Below are positions 23,730 through 36,148 of a stretch of 64,000 bases of DNA, in pieces. The stretch is from Hydrangea macrophylla (Eukaryota > Streptophyta > Magnoliopsida > Cornales > Hydrangeaceae), in the NCBI GenBank assembly GCA_033977485.1, contig CM066984.1:46073100-46137099 (forward strand). The letters run 5' to 3'. The position numbers and the translations under genes are program-made. Position 1 is the first letter of the stretch, and each line of letters begins with the position of its first letter. The notes beneath the pieces were generated by a model, which had not been told where the DNA came from, searched no databases, and saw only the letters and a program-made list of their open reading frames with translations.

Positions 23730-24581
23730 TGAACATCGGCCTTCAGGTCATTCAGCTTTGATGTGTCCGTTTCCAGTTCATCCATTTGGATCTCTTCTTC
23801 CCTTGGCATTTCTTCTTCATAAATACAATCGGCTAGATTAACCATTCCATCAATTGGGCCAACCACATCCTAGTAACTTTACACGTTTGATGTTGTCTTC
23901 ATATAACAACACATCGGCCATTTGAATACGTGCCACAAATGGCTTCGTATCGGCCCCCACCACCTCTACCTCGTCTCTTTTCCAAAAGATCAATAATTGA
24001 TGCAAAGTAGAGGGAATACATTAGATGGGGTATATCCAGTCTCGGCCCAACAACGCATTATAGGTGGCTGATGTTTCAACAATGAAGAAAGCATTCATCG
24101 CTATCTTGCTTCCTATTGTCAGTTCTAAGGGCATGGTCTCTTTGGTTCTAGAAGGTGCTCCCGTAAAACTCTGAACATTCATCTCGGTCGGGAATAACTC
24201 TGACTCGAACTTCTGCAGTACTCTTAGCATTATTTGGGGCATGATATTGTTGGTGGAGCCCCCATCAATGAGAATCCTGTTCATGGGAACTCCCTCAATG
24301 TGCCCTTTCACATACAGTGCCTTCAAGTGTTGGGACATTTGATATGTAGGTCTTTCAAAAACCACTTTAACGGGCCCTCCTGGCTTTTGTCCTTCCTCAG
24401 TTTGTTGCCTTTTCAGCCATAAGATGGTTATCTTAGGCCGATCGAACTGTTGCTCGGTTAAATCCACAGTTTTACTCGTGGCTTCTACCACCTCGGGCTT
24501 GACAGTCTCTCCTCCTCTCCAGAATATGTCTTCTATAGTGGTCGACTCTTTGGTCAGGCCCTCTATCACATCTCCTTCCAT
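23730..24581 (-). pseudogene. pol: Tat-1 aspartic protease and linker
   Basis: The translation of 24581-24021 contains the active-site segment RILIDGGSTNNIM, followed by a conserved strand near NALLGRDWIYPI that normally closes retroviral-type proteases. The catalytic Asp of ILIDGGS is kept; the usual DTG/DSG reads DGG, which some Tat elements tolerate. Downstream 24020-23730 is a linker of acidic character (MPREEEIQMDELETD) leading to RT. Retrotransposon protease cuts the Gag-Pol polyprotein. Confidence 0.82.
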
Positions 24582-24590
24582 GGTCGTTGG

Positions 24591-25018
24591 CTAGTCTGGC
24601 TTGGCCATGAAAGACATAGGCAAGGTAAACACCATATTAGACGTTAGATTCGCAGGGATAGTCCCAAATTGGATTAGCTTTGTGTCCAAATCTGAAAAAT
24701 CATCATCGGACATGACACCCATGGCATTGGTCTTGGACTTGCACTCTTCTTTTAGCTTTTCCCGCCTAAAAATTTCCTTCAGACACTCAGTGGCGTGCAT
24801 CGTTCCTTTCCCCGCTTTCTTTTCAAAAAAAGGCTCCACTTCTGGATGTTGTTGGGAATTGGGCAATATAGGTGAACTGGGCTTAGGAGAACCATGAGCC
24901 TGATTCTCTTAGTACAGCCTTTCTCGTTTAGCCTGTCTTGCACGTTGATATCTTCTTTTATGAAATTTGCTGTATTTAGTGAATTTTGGGTGTTCAGCCC
25001 TAGACCACCTTCCTTCAT
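24591..25018 (-). pseudogene. Tat-1 gag-protease spacer remnant
   Basis: Open frames here give a charged segment (FFEKKAGKGTMHATECLKEI, then RREKLKEECKSKTN) followed by SDLDTKLIQFGTIPANL. It lies between the gag zinc knuckle and the protease, in the place of the Tat gag-pol spacer. No defined domain. Confidence 0.5.
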
Positions 25019-25670
25019 CCACTCTGGGTGGTAGTATCATCCTTGAATATGTGTACGAGATTGAGCCTTTTATCTGCACATCTTCTCCAGAGAATGCCCG
25101 ATAACGTCTTATCTTCGATCAACCTGAGTCTCTGGGGCCAGTCCGGGAGGCCGGTGATGGCTTGGGTTTCCATTCGGGTTTACCCTGACTTAACTTAGGT
25201 AATGATAGCCTTTTGTGCATAGACCTTCTTGGGTTGTGCTCTTCATGCTCGTTCGTCCTAGGCCTCTTGCTTGGGCTAGAGGCCTCCTTCCTGACATCGG
25301 CCTTACATCTCGGGCAAAGGCCTTATTCTATCAGAACAAGTTGGTGTTGCAAATAAGCTATTAAGCTGTCAGTGGTTGATCAGGCTATTTCAATCTCGGC
25401 CTTACGCTCTTTTTCTTTACACTCCTGATATGTTTTCTGGAGCTCATGTATAGTCACCTTCAGCCCGTCAGTGGTCGAAATGGCAATCTATTTTCCTTCT
25501 CTTTTCTTCTGCAATTCCTCATTCTCGATCAGGTCTACCTTTGTCCTTGGCCTAGTCAGCCTGGTCAAATCCGGCGTCACCATGTTGGTGCCGGTGATTT
25601 GAGGAAATGGGTTAACAACAACTCCCATGGCTTTATCTAAGAATTTGAACACTCCTTTTTCCACGTTCTC

Positions 25671-26969
25671 CTATATAGCATTATGAAAAATGATGCAATT
25701 ATTAGTAGAATGCTTCCAGGAATTATGCCATTTACAATATTCTTTATTTTTTAGGTCATCGACCTTAGGAATACGATGACCCTTACTAAGCTTGATCACT
25801 TTATCGGCCAGAAGGGCATCAAAAATCTGATCAGCCATGGTTATATTAAACGTATAGTTTTTTCCTACCTCAAATGCCATATTTTTTGCAGCGGCGTTAT
25901 TGTTGATGGGCTTATTTAAGGCGTTACATACCATCGGCCGTTTATAGACTAACTCGGCCATATCAATCTCTGTCTCGTTGTCACAGTCCGCTAGGTGGAC
26001 CTCGTAATTAGGATCTTTGTAGTACATTCCCTTGAACAAGCTTTTTTTCTCCTGCTCATCCAAAAGGATACGCTCATAACGAGCGGCCCGCGTGGCCAGC
26101 TCGAATAAATTATGGAAGTCAGTTCCTTCAAACCTCTTACGAAGTTCAAAGGACATTCCTCCCATGGCCATTTTAACATACTCCTCTTTGGGCAAGACCG
26201 TCTTGCACCTATACTTCACCTTCCAGAAATGGGTTATGTAAGTCTCAACAGTCTCTCCTACTAACTATAGCATCCTGGACAAATCTATTAGCGATGTTTC
26301 GGGCTCAGTCCTATAGAATTGGCCATGAAATAAATCTTCCATCCCCTGCCAATTTTGCATGGAGTTGGCCGGAAGATTAACATACCATAAGAATGCTATG
26401 CCCGTGAGCGAGTTTGGGAATAACCTTAGTTTTAACGGATCATTGCTACCCATATGGTTGTATTGTACGATAAAACGACCAATATACTATACCGAGGACT
26501 ATTCACTTTTCCCTAAAAAATAAAGTAAAATTTGGAACCTTATATCCTTGGGAAAAGTTGACTTGGTCAATTTGAGGTGCATATAGCCACCTGTATGTCG
26601 GCCTCTCCATCCTTCCCATGAATGGGCCATACTCTTCGTGTATGGCCACCACCAGCTCCTCCTTGTTGATAGGTTGTGGAGCAATGGGCTGAGCTACTAC
26701 TACAGGGGGTGCTATCAGAGGTGGTAGCTAGTGTTGATTGTTATTGGCCTGATGAGTCCAAAAGGCACCTTTAGTTCTTTTCCCCTAGCAATGTGGACAG
26801 GGGGAATCGTGTGGCCGATTATTTCTGTGTTACGGCCATTAAGTTGAAGGGTCAATGGTGTCACCGATCCAATGGGATCAGTGACTACTGAACGGCTAGC
26901 CTCTCTTATCTGTGATTCGGGCTGCTTGCTCGTACTGTTATGCTCCCTAAGATTCGAGATTATATAATC
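25671..26969 (-). pseudogene. gag: Tat-1 gag
   Basis: Gag forms the virus-like particle. Three separated frames add up to it: an N-terminal part (26969-26500) with proline-rich sequence and VVAIHEEYGPFMGRMERP; the conserved capsid-type segment at 26453-26265 (LRLFPNSLTGIAFLWYVNLP, then FHGQFYRTEP); and 26219-25671 with KMAMGGMSFELRKRFEGTDF and a C-terminal knuckle (YCKWHNSWKHSTNNC) of the CxxH type typical of Tat gag. Stops occur near 26499, 26454 and 26220. Confidence 0.85.
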
Positions 26970-28580
26970 GTGAGTTCCATACTCGTGCCCCTGATTATAG
27001 CCAAACAACTTGTAAGAAACATATTGCTTGATGACTGACACTGAATCTGATCGTCGATCGTCCTGGTATTAGAAATACAATCATTCTAGTAGGGTAATCC
27101 AGGTTGGCATCATATTTAGTCAACTAATCCATCCCTAGGATAATGTTGAACTCTGACATTGACAGATCACACTAAGTTTGCTACAAGATTTCTATCCTCC
27201 AAGGTCAATGGGCAATCTTTACACACATTACCCAGCTTAACTATCACTCCCAATGGTGACACAGCATTAAGTTTTGGCTCAAGTGTCTGGGGTTCTAAAC
27301 CCAACTAATGCATATTCTTAATAGCAATAAATGAACGTGCAGCTCCAGTATCGAATAAAGCTATGACTGGACTATGAAATATTACAAGCATACCTTCTAA
27401 ATACTGTTGTTCATCAGCATTAAAGCTTACTTCCACTAGGATGATAGCATTCATCCTGGTCTGGTCTGGGGGTTCTTGTATTCCCAGAACTGGTGCCCCA
27501 TAGTATTCTCCGCGAGGTGTATGACAATCCTTGCTCAAATGTCCCCGCTTATTGCAATTTTGGCAGATAGCATCCATTCGGCAATTAACCCTGAGGGCTG
27601 TATAGAACTTGGCAATGTGCCCTAGATTTTTGCAATTAAACATCCTCAGTTATTGGTTGGCAGGCCTGTTAGTAGCGCCTAATGTTGTGGTCCCTGCTGG
27701 CGATATTACTAGGGTCGAGGATAATCTTCCTGAGGCATCCTGGTTCCCTCCCAGGTTCTCTTGTTCCCTTGAAAATTATCCCGAGGTCTCCAACCCTAGG
27801 TATTTCTTGGTGGTTGGTTTTAGAAATTCCTCTATTACTAAAAACTTCTCAACAACTGGGGTCAATTTATCTATGGTCACTATGCTGGATAGGCATCCTT
27901 TCCAACCCAGCAGCAAATCTGACAATCCCCTCAAATGGCTGATTTAGATGACCATCCAACATATGTCTGAGGTGGGGATTCAATCCTTGGTGAAATCTCT
28001 TCACCTTCTTCTATGAGGTGTCTATCATATGTTGAGTAAATCGAAATAGACGCTCGAACTATGTTGTGTATTCTCGCATAGCTCACCCTCCTTGGACCAG
28101 ACTGAGAAAGTTCTTTTCCTATTGATCTCTCTCATCTTTTAGGAAGAAATTTTCCAAAAATCTTTCTCGAAATATCCCTAAGGAATTCTCTGTTCAGCTT
28201 TAGCTCCTATTGTAGCTCTTTCAGCTTCCTACCAATCTGCTACAACGTAAGTCAACTGAAATGTGGCAAGATGGCACTTATCTTGCTCAGTACATTCCAA
28301 AACTTAAAAATCAATTCCATTTCCTGTATCCACTATTTCGCCTTCCATGACTCTGTTAAACTGTCAAATTTCTCTAGGCATAATCCACGGAAATGTTCGA
28401 GTAACTTATCACCAGTCTGTTTCAGCGGCAGTGGTGCAATAGGTCTTTAGTGAGTAGAGTGGTTATAAGTATCTCCCACATGTTCCATTCTTTGTACGAA
28501 GGCTTCAAAAGTGCCCGTTGGATCCATATCATCCGGAATAGGGGCTCCTAATCGTGCTTGATTCCTCGGTCTAACCATAT
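26970..28580 (-). pseudogene. gag: Chromovirus-1 gag-protease
   Basis: Gag starts at about 28580 (MVRPRNQARLGAPIPDDMDP). The capsid-type segment lies at about 28220-28000 and contains a TAG in the stretch RDQ-stop-E. Zinc knuckles are at 27643-27520: the first is damaged (GHIAKFY, last Cys is Tyr, and a 1-base loss upstream), the second is intact (CQNCNKRGHLSKDC). The protease active site is FDTGAARSFIA near 27345. After that EFNIILGMD-stop-LTKY leads into the linker. Homologous to 49836-50936 and 54266-54430. Confidence 0.87.
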
Positions 28581-28967
28581 TGATAAAGTGTGGCGTGTAC
28601 CTATAAAAGACCTATCGATTAGCTGATAGTCTTCTCGGAGAAATAAAATCAAGATAGAGCGAGACACAACAAGAACTGACAGTTCTACAAATCAACATAT
28701 CTCACTCAAACATACAACTAATATTAAAAGTACTACTTGTGTATATATATCAAAAGATGCACCAAATAGTACACATAGTCAAGCTGTGTACCGCATGGGA
28801 CATAGGCTAAAACTAGTACTAAGGTTAGCTATTTACAATGCTACTACTACTAATAATATATGTACCAAGCTATGGTCAAATAGCTATCTCTCTAAATCCC
28901 AAAAATCTTGTGGACAATATGTCCTGATATAAAACTAACAAAGACTAAACCTCCTCTAAATTCTGAC
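28581..28967 (-). other. Chromovirus-1 leader between extra ORF and gag
   Basis: AT-rich, with a short TATATATATC stretch near 28750. I see no gene in it. Confidence 0.5.
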
Positions 28968-30030
28968 TCAAAATTCGTTAACATCTGATCCTGCTGGTGG
29001 TGCCTCATCCTTTGAAATGATGTCCATCTTCTTAAGGGGAGCATCCTCAACCAGTGCGGCAAGATCTCTAACTACCACTCCGATATCCCAATCCTCAACT
29101 ATCCCTACCTCTGCATCCTCTACCCTCATCACCTGATTAGCGACATTGACAGCTATAGCAATGAATCCATCAACTTTGTCTAACGCTCCTGCTAATGCAA
29201 CTTATCCCATAATAAATCTTACTGGCTATCCGACCATCTTAGCTATCCATCCTACTGCCATATCGACCATGGCTACCATATATACTATAGGTTCGGTCGG
29301 TAACTCAGGCATAACAGGTACCTTCAACACAACTCCCTCCGCGTTAGGAACATCCTCCTTTGCTACCTCCATGATCACATCTCCCTCTATCACTGCATCA
29401 TCCTCTCCAACCACGACATCTACCTCAGGGTCCTCTGGCTCCTATATTGGGTCCTCTGGTTCAAACTCTGGCTCCTCCAGGTCATCCTTCGGCTCATCAT
29501 CATCGTCTGCAAGCTCCTCCTCTGCTGGGTCCTCATTGTCTATAGGCTCCTCCTCTCCATCCCCGTCAATATCCTCATCAGGATGCTCATTCTCTGGCTC
29601 TAGGTCCTCCTCACCCTGAATTAGCTCAGGCGCTGGAACTATTACATCTGGTATTGGTGATGGTGGGGCTACTGGTGCTAGTGCTAGTGATGGTACTGAT
29701 GCAGCTGCAGGCTCAGGTAGAATAGGCCCGACTATGATAGCTCACAATTAAATCTTATCTACCTCCGGCTTACTCTGAATCAATCTAGCCATCACCTGGT
29801 ATATGGCTACTCAGGTCATAGCGTAGTGATACACATTTATGCATATCTTTGTCGGGTGTGTCGTGCCCATAGCATAGAGAGAAGTCCACATCCTCTCCTC
29901 CAAATAACGACTAGCAGTCTGGCGAATGAGGCTCTATCTCTGGTATGGTTGGCTCCACTGTGTCGCCATGAATAATATGTCCCTAAAAGAATCATCCACG
30001 AACAATGGAAATCTAGATCCATGCTAACCT
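28968..30030 (-). pseudogene. Extra ORF upstream of gag with acidic C-terminal tail
   Basis: One frame is followed on the minus strand from about 30030 to a TGA at 28968, with about seven internal stops. The N-terminal part (FVDDSFRDILFMATQWSQPY, ASRYLEERMWTSLYAMGTTH, KICINVYHYAM) looks like a folded domain I do not recognise. Then comes a Pro/Ala-rich hinge (near 29700) and a long Glu/Asp run (for example NEDPAEEELADDDDEPKDDL near 29510), then a hydrophobic/Val-rich end. The frame has the same sense as gag and sits between PBS and gag. Possible roles are an element accessory protein or a captured host gene. The Ser-rich frame on the plus strand (29146-29619) is its antisense shadow. Confidence 0.55.
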
Positions 30031-30155
30031 GTAAAGGAACTATCTATCGTCAGGAGGACAAACTTATCTTAAACTTATATCTCATCTCAGGGAATCTTAA
30101 ATACTAGGACTAGATGGTATGGAATCGTTAGTGAACGAAAGTATCACAACCTAGA

Positions 30156-30167
30156 GATCTGATACCA
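30156..30167 (-). promoter_or_regulatory. Chromovirus-1 tRNA-iMet primer-binding site
   Basis: TGGTATCAGATC on the minus strand, seven bases after the LTR end GGGCGTGACA. The first ten bases match the initiator-Met consensus; the last two differ. Confidence 0.8.
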
Positions 30168-30174
30168 AAAATCC

Positions 30175-33100
30175 TGTCACGCCCTGGAGCAGCAAAAATA
30201 GAGAAATGTAAATTTTCTTTTTGGGTCCATAGGGAATGACGGGTGAATGTCACTAAATTGTCCACACCACACAGTACGAGTTAACTAGAAGCAGAAAGAA
30301 TAGTAAACAAACTAGATATATAATAATAATTCTATCCATTACAATATCAGAGTGGTCCTCAGATCACAACAAGTCTGGAGACAACACATGCCCAAGTACC
30401 TGCTTACTATTAAAGTTCAACAAAAATATCAGAAATATAAACTAGATATAGCTTCTTCATCTCTAGCTGGCATAAGGATAGTCATTAGCGTAGTAATCTT
30501 CCCCATCATAATCGTCATTAGTAATGCCACCCTTCGTAAGCTCCATCACCTGCATTAGGGATAGGGTAGTCTAGATGAAGAATGTTCAGGCATAAACACT
30601 GTCAGCTTACTTCAGCTGAGTGAATAGAAACTCCCACAGTATCAAAGGTATAAAGTTCTTACCAGTTATACACAATAAAAAGTAGTGATACTAATAATGT
30701 CTTTTCCTCTTTTATTCAGACCCATCATTATCCGATTCTTATCATCTTCCAACTCTAAGACTACCAACCCTGACTGACTACCATGAACTGATTATATCAT
30801 CATGATGTACTAGTGTTCTTGTTCACCGCTTTTAAGAACTCTTACTATTCATCGCTTTTAAGAACTCTTGCGAACACTATACATCATTCTCATATAACGA
30901 CTAGTTTATGGATGTACTGTGGACATGCGGCCTTCGTGAGTCCACCCTTAGTTTCTTTTTGGGGTTTCGGAATTGATTTTCCTTTGTTTTCAAATTGATT
31001 TGAAAGAAAACAATAGGTCTGTTGAAAATAGATACAGAGTCGCCACTTGGTCTTTAGGGAACCAAGAAATTCAATTTGACTCACCCAAACGGATAAAGGG
31101 CACCAGTCCTTCATAACCAAAGAACTTGGTTCGGAGTTTTGGTACGAGGCAGGAAGAAGCCTTTGTCACGACTAAAACACCCTCAACTCGCCCTGTCTCT
31201 CGACGGGCCTCAATTTGCATCCAAATAATCATCTTATACTATGTTTGGTTCGATAATTAATGCTATGATAGTATACTACATTACATAAGAATCTTGAAAT
31301 GGAAGATCAAAAGATAAGATATCATTCATAAGATCTAAGCCAAATATCACACAATGCAAAGGTGAAAGATCACACAAAAGAACCTAGGAAAAGTCGTCTA
31401 ATCACACATCAAGTAATCAAGTTCTCATAATCTAAAGGGGGACATGAGTTGTTCTTGAAATAAATAATCAAATAAATCAAAATATGCTTAGCAAGCTAGT
31501 ATGATGCATGTTAATCTTTGAGGAAAGAAGATTTATCAATCCCCGGGATGGATGAGAAAGGAAGATTAGATCGGGGGAAAGCATGAACGTGTGATCAAAT
31601 TCATTCCTTATAATCTTCTTAGATTAGGAGTCACAAAAACCCCAAATCTTGCATGGATGCAATATATGATCCTAAAATGTGCAAAGGTTGTAGTGTGTTT
31701 GTGTACATGGACTTTCTAAAGTGAGTTAGAAGTCTAAAGTATGCATGAATTGATACGAACCACGTCAACAATGTGACGAAACCCGTAACATAATTAATGC
31801 CTCAGACCATTCTACTGTCAGATTCGAATGAAAACCGCAACCCAACACCTATAACAGATGCGAACCTTGGTATAAAGGATGTAGACGCCACAATCAAGGA
31901 TGGAAAACTCGATTGATAAGTCCAGGTATGAACTCCACAAAGTAAATCTGATAAGTTAAAATAGTTTTTCAAAGAACCAAAGAGAAAACTCTCACAATAT
32001 TATTAATGATCAAAACTGAATATTACAAACCCTAAAACTATTTAAATAGCTGAGGCTTACGGTTGGGCCCTATAAGCCTATGAAATATTATGGCCCAATA
32101 TAATTCACCCCAAAACTAAAATAAAAACAAACTAACAAATATGAAAAGTTCCTAAGTTGGCATGCAAGCCTATAATTTATTATAGAGCTTGAATCATGGA
32201 CACACAGCCTTGTGGATCACTAGTATCCTCCTTTGGGCCACAAAGATTAGTCTCAACCCAAATTTGTTGAACTAGCCCATTGAGATTGTCCTTGAACTGT
32301 TTTGTTCGCGCCCTTGTAACTGGACCAATTGGCACGTAGTTCGGGTCCACATTCCACCTTGTGCTAGCCGCCATGCTCTCATCATGAATGGATGAAGAAA
32401 ATCATCATGGGATATGTACAAATGTAGTATGAACTACTTCCTAAGAGATGAACTAATTTGGAGTACATGTGTGCATCAAATCAAAGAATGAAAGTAAAAG
32501 TATGCTTGATGTGAATAGTAGACAGAACAGTGAGTTGATCTTGGGGAAATTGAAAAGTAGGTTAGGAATGTTTTAATGCATAATTGTTAATGGAGATCAT
32601 CCTTATTGTGTCTAGAACACATATCAAAAAGCCAATCTTCAATAACTATTACAGATTGAGAGAAATCACATAAACAATAGAGGTTACTCAGAAACAAAGT
32701 CCGTACTGTTGACTGAAATTTTAAAAAATCTTAGAAAATGTAAACAAAACATCTAGAAGCCCATATTATACAGAACGTTGTCTAAGACACTAAAGTTCAA
32801 GGAAAAAATGAGTTAGGACTATCCCTTTTGGAAAAGTTTTCTGAAAAACAAGTTGAAAATCAACCAAGCTACTGTGACAGCAAAAACAAAATGTATAGAA
32901 GGAATGTTTGGGTTAAAATGTAACCCTTCCATGTGTTTCCAAACCAAACCAAAAATCATGGGTGTTCTCTAATGAGTTAGGAAGACTTTCCAAGTGGTCT
33001 TGCATCCATACATTGAGTATTGAGTTCTAGAGAAATCTTTGAACTTAAATCATTTACTATTTTGAAGATTTCTTGAGAAAATAAGGTTTGTTTCTTGGAA

Positions 33101-35970
33101 TCCAAATGTTGGGGTTTTAGAGTGGTTTTGAAATAGGGGTTTTGAAGGTATCTTTTCAACATCAAATGGAGATTATAACCTCTTGGAACCTCAACATCAA
33201 ACTCATATTAAGAACACCCAATATTTCTTGCACAAACACAGTTTTGCTTGAGAATATGACTTCAAGAATACATATGAATGTATTGAAGATAAAATCATCG
33301 TCCATCAAACATGTCTTTGAGGTCAAGAGCTACAATCCATAAGGATTCACCCTCCTTAAACAATATGTCATCTAGATGATGATAAGAATATAACTAATCA
33401 AAGAAAAATGAAATAGAAATGAGGTGAGAAGAGATGAACATAATATGTAACCAATCAAATAAGCAATCAATAGATGATAATCAATGTGATTTTGGACTTA
33501 TAACTTGGTGTTTCACTCATAGATATTGACATTGGACATGGAAGTAGCTTCTTATCTCATGAATGCTCAAGAATGGTGGTAGGAAAGGGTTTGAATGTGA
33601 AGTATAAGAGAGATAATGGAGTAAAACAAGAATAAAACTCACTTTTTTTTTTATGGAAAATCAGTAGGAGAAGCTCCCTTTCTCTCCTCTAAACCTATTT
33701 CTATCTCTCTTTCTCTCTATAGCTTTCTCAAGCTTTGCACTTGACCCCCCTAAAATGAAGAACAAGGGGGGATTTATATAGGCCAATTTGGGGGTGGTTT
33801 TGGGATTTAGAAAGTGCTCCCATTGGTCCCAAACATCTGTGAACATAAAACTACATCGTTTTGGTCTTCAAATATTCAATTTGAACCCCCAAAATAAATT
33901 ACAAAAATGGACTCTGCGGGGGTTGAGTGCCGCCGCAACACTGTCCATGTGCCGCCGTGGTAGTGGCCCAGTGCCGCCGCGACACTGCTCCTCAGACGCC
34001 CAAAAATTTGTATTTTGGCCCCCAGAGGTTCTGGTATTCGCGAAAAGGCCCTATTTTGTCCAAAATTCATAAAAAATGCGTATAAACTCCAAACTGAGGT
34101 TGTGATATACCGTTCGAAAGGTAACAGAGTCTACTTTACATAAAAAAAAGTTTAGAGTTAGGTGGCTTTTAAAGTTTTGCGGTATTCGCGAAAAAAACAT
34201 GATTTGATCGCCTTTTTCACATTCAGAAATTCATAATAAATTCGTTTTAAATCCAGGAATTATGTACGATATACTGTTGGAAAGCTATTGACCTCTAGTA
34301 TCTATGAAAAATGTTTGAAAAATGATACAATGCTCTGATTTTTAAGTCAAATTTTGGTCAAATTGGTCAAACCAGGCACCTCCAGGAAGTTCTGGGAACC
34401 TTTGGGAGCTCCTTGGAGCTAACGGTTTTTATCTAATTTTGCTTCAAAACTCATTTTTAGTATTTTTTATGACGTATCATGTTTTTAGAACTTTTGCTCC
34501 AAATATGGGAGTTTTGGGGCTTTCAAGGGCATTTTGGTCATTCTGAGCGTTTTGAGAAATAGAACTAACTTCTAAGAGTCCTTTTTGAGTCTTTTTCGAT
34601 CATTGTGAACCACCAAGCTATGGGTCTCCTAAATCTGATAGCCGACAAAATGGGGTGTCTACACGTAATAATACTCTTGTTCACCGCTTTTAAGAACTCT
34701 TACTGTTCACCACTTTTAAGAATGCTTCCGAGTATTGTACACTCATAGCTCCCACGATCCAGGCCAAATCCTTGTTACTCGCTTACCGAATTTAACCTGA
34801 GTGAATCATCCGCTCGACCAAACACCACATTGAAAGTAACTAATACACCACTGACTCAGTCACCAAGTTATCCAATGTTACCCACCATTAAACCTCAAAC
34901 CTTATCTCGTTATCGTATCGTATTATTACGAATTTTCCGAGCCCTACTTCTTTACTCACCATATTATCTCCATCTCATTATCATATCCCATTACCTCCGT
35001 AATCCATAATATCGCCTAATAGAAACACAGAACTGCTTTAAACAACTAATCATTTAGATTAACAACCTCAAAGAAAACAACCATATTCTGTTAAAGTTCG
35101 ATCAATTGAAAAATTTCAATCGATTGAGAAAATGAGTTTCAAGCGATCGAAATCCATTCCATCAATTGAAGGTTCGATCGATTGAACTCAGTTTAATCGT
35201 TCAAGAGTCGTCTTCTTTAGTAGCTCTGGACAATGAATGTCCAGAGGTGTTAGGGGGTGTTTGGGGTTAATATTTTCATCCAAAAACTTGTAAAACATTA
35301 TACTAATGGTACCAAGTGAGTTTAGAACTCACCAAAAGATCGTAAGGGCATGTTTGGCTTGAGTTCCAACTTTGAGCTTTAATGGCTCCTCCTCCTTCTC
35401 TCTTCTCTGCCTCTACCTTATCTCTTTCTGCCTTTGTCTCCTTCTCCTTCTCTTCCTCTATCTATCTCCTCTTCTTCTATCTCTCAATCTCTGACTGTAT
35501 ATATAGATATATGTGTATATGTATATATATGTATGGATGTGTGTGGTGTATATATATCAACAAACACAACTCTCTCTCTCTCTCTCTAATTTCTCTGGGC
35601 TCAGAAATCTCTCACACACAAATGTAACAAATATGTATAGATGAGAGGTAATGATAGGTGGCAATGTTTGTGGGAACTAAGATGAAATATCCAGGTGCGT
35701 TTGATTGATTGAAGTGACTTCGATTGATTGAGAGTAGATCATCCAGGTTCGATCAATTGAAATTGATTTGATCGATTAAAGTGGGGACCATGTCATAAAT
35801 TTATGTCAGTAGGGTTTCAATCGATTGAATAGGGTTCAATCGCTTGAACTCATAAATGCTCGATCACTTAAAAGGACTTCGATCGATTAAGAGAAAAACT
35901 TCCAGTATGGTTAAGGGAAGTATATAGAATTTCTTTGTATTAATAACTACTGGAAATACAGGTTATTACA
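30175..35970 (-). repeat. Chromovirus-1 5' LTR, interrupted
   Basis: Plus-strand ends are TGTCACGCCC (30175) and GGTTATTACA (35970). Without the nested solo LTR (30918-34663) it is about 2.05 kb. It includes a duplicated motif around CTTGTTCACCGCTTTTAAGA on both sides of the insertion (30823 and 34677), AT-rich dinucleotide repeats near 35500-35560, a TC run near 35572, and two clusters of TCGATTGAA-type words (35097-35210, 35699-35891). Confidence 0.75.
30918..34663 (-). mobile_element. Solo LTR of the TGTAGACACCCC type (3746 bp)
   Basis: On the minus strand it starts TGTAGACACCCC and ends CATGTCCACA, a terminal pattern I recall from plant LTRs. No PBS, purine tract or coding domain is inside. 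Flanking pentamers are TGTAC (left) and CGTAA (right): three of five match, so the duplication has decayed or one end is slightly off. Inside are diverged direct repeats sharing GGTATTCGCGAAAA (about 34030 and 34180) and a small cluster of GTGCCGCCGCRACACTG words (33925-33990). Confidence 0.75.
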
Positions 35971-36065
35971 ATTGTACATCTTCACGAGCACCCATAGCAG
36001 TTTTTAAATGAAATAAAGAATTTTCTGGTAATATTGTTCCTTACCAGTGTTTTTTAACAATAAAG

Positions 36066-36148
36066 ACCTTGGGATCATACCCGAGGCACCAAAAAGACTT
36101 CGAGATCACACCTGAGGCACCAAAAAGACCTCGAGATCATACCCGAGG
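36066..36148 (+). ncRNA. Three tandem stem-loops downstream of pol (Tat-3)
   Basis: Three ~31-bp units, each CCTTGGG/CTTCGAG/CCTCGAG, loop ATCATA or ATCACA, then CCCGAGG/CCTGAGG/CCCGAGG, separated by CACCAAAAAGA. The stems include G-U pairs, which would be tolerated in RNA. The homologous place in Tat-2 has four such units. Classed as a possible structured RNA segment; function unknown. Confidence 0.55.

Larger units (their letters stand above)
23725..26969 (-). mobile_element. Tat-1 element, gag-protease half
   Basis: Minus-strand gag, zinc knuckle, protease and pre-RT linker, continuing into 3505-1. No 5' LTR or PBS follows gag on the high-coordinate side: at about 26970 the sequence switches to a chromovirus protease-RT linker, so the Tat-1 5' end is missing. 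The interval 25019-25670 falls between gag and protease; I see only frame-broken coding remnants there. Confidence 0.85.
26970..35970 (-). mobile_element. Chromovirus (Ty3/gypsy) copy 1, 5' part
   Basis: On the minus strand: 5' LTR (35970 to 30175, interrupted by a solo LTR), tRNA-iMet PBS, a ~1.6 kb leader with an extra ORF, gag with two zinc knuckles, protease and the beginning of the protease-RT linker. It stops at about 26970, where Tat-1 gag begins; RT and the rest are absent. A second copy of the same family is at 49836-55497 on the plus strand. LTR ends (TGTAATAACC, GGGCGTGACA) resemble those of the 20 kb cluster. Confidence 0.85.

Noticed and set aside
29146..29619. Ser-rich 157-codon ORF on the plus strand
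   Set aside because: Antisense of the Glu/Asp-rich tail of the extra chromovirus ORF; GAG/GAC codons read backwards give CTC/GTC and Ser codons.
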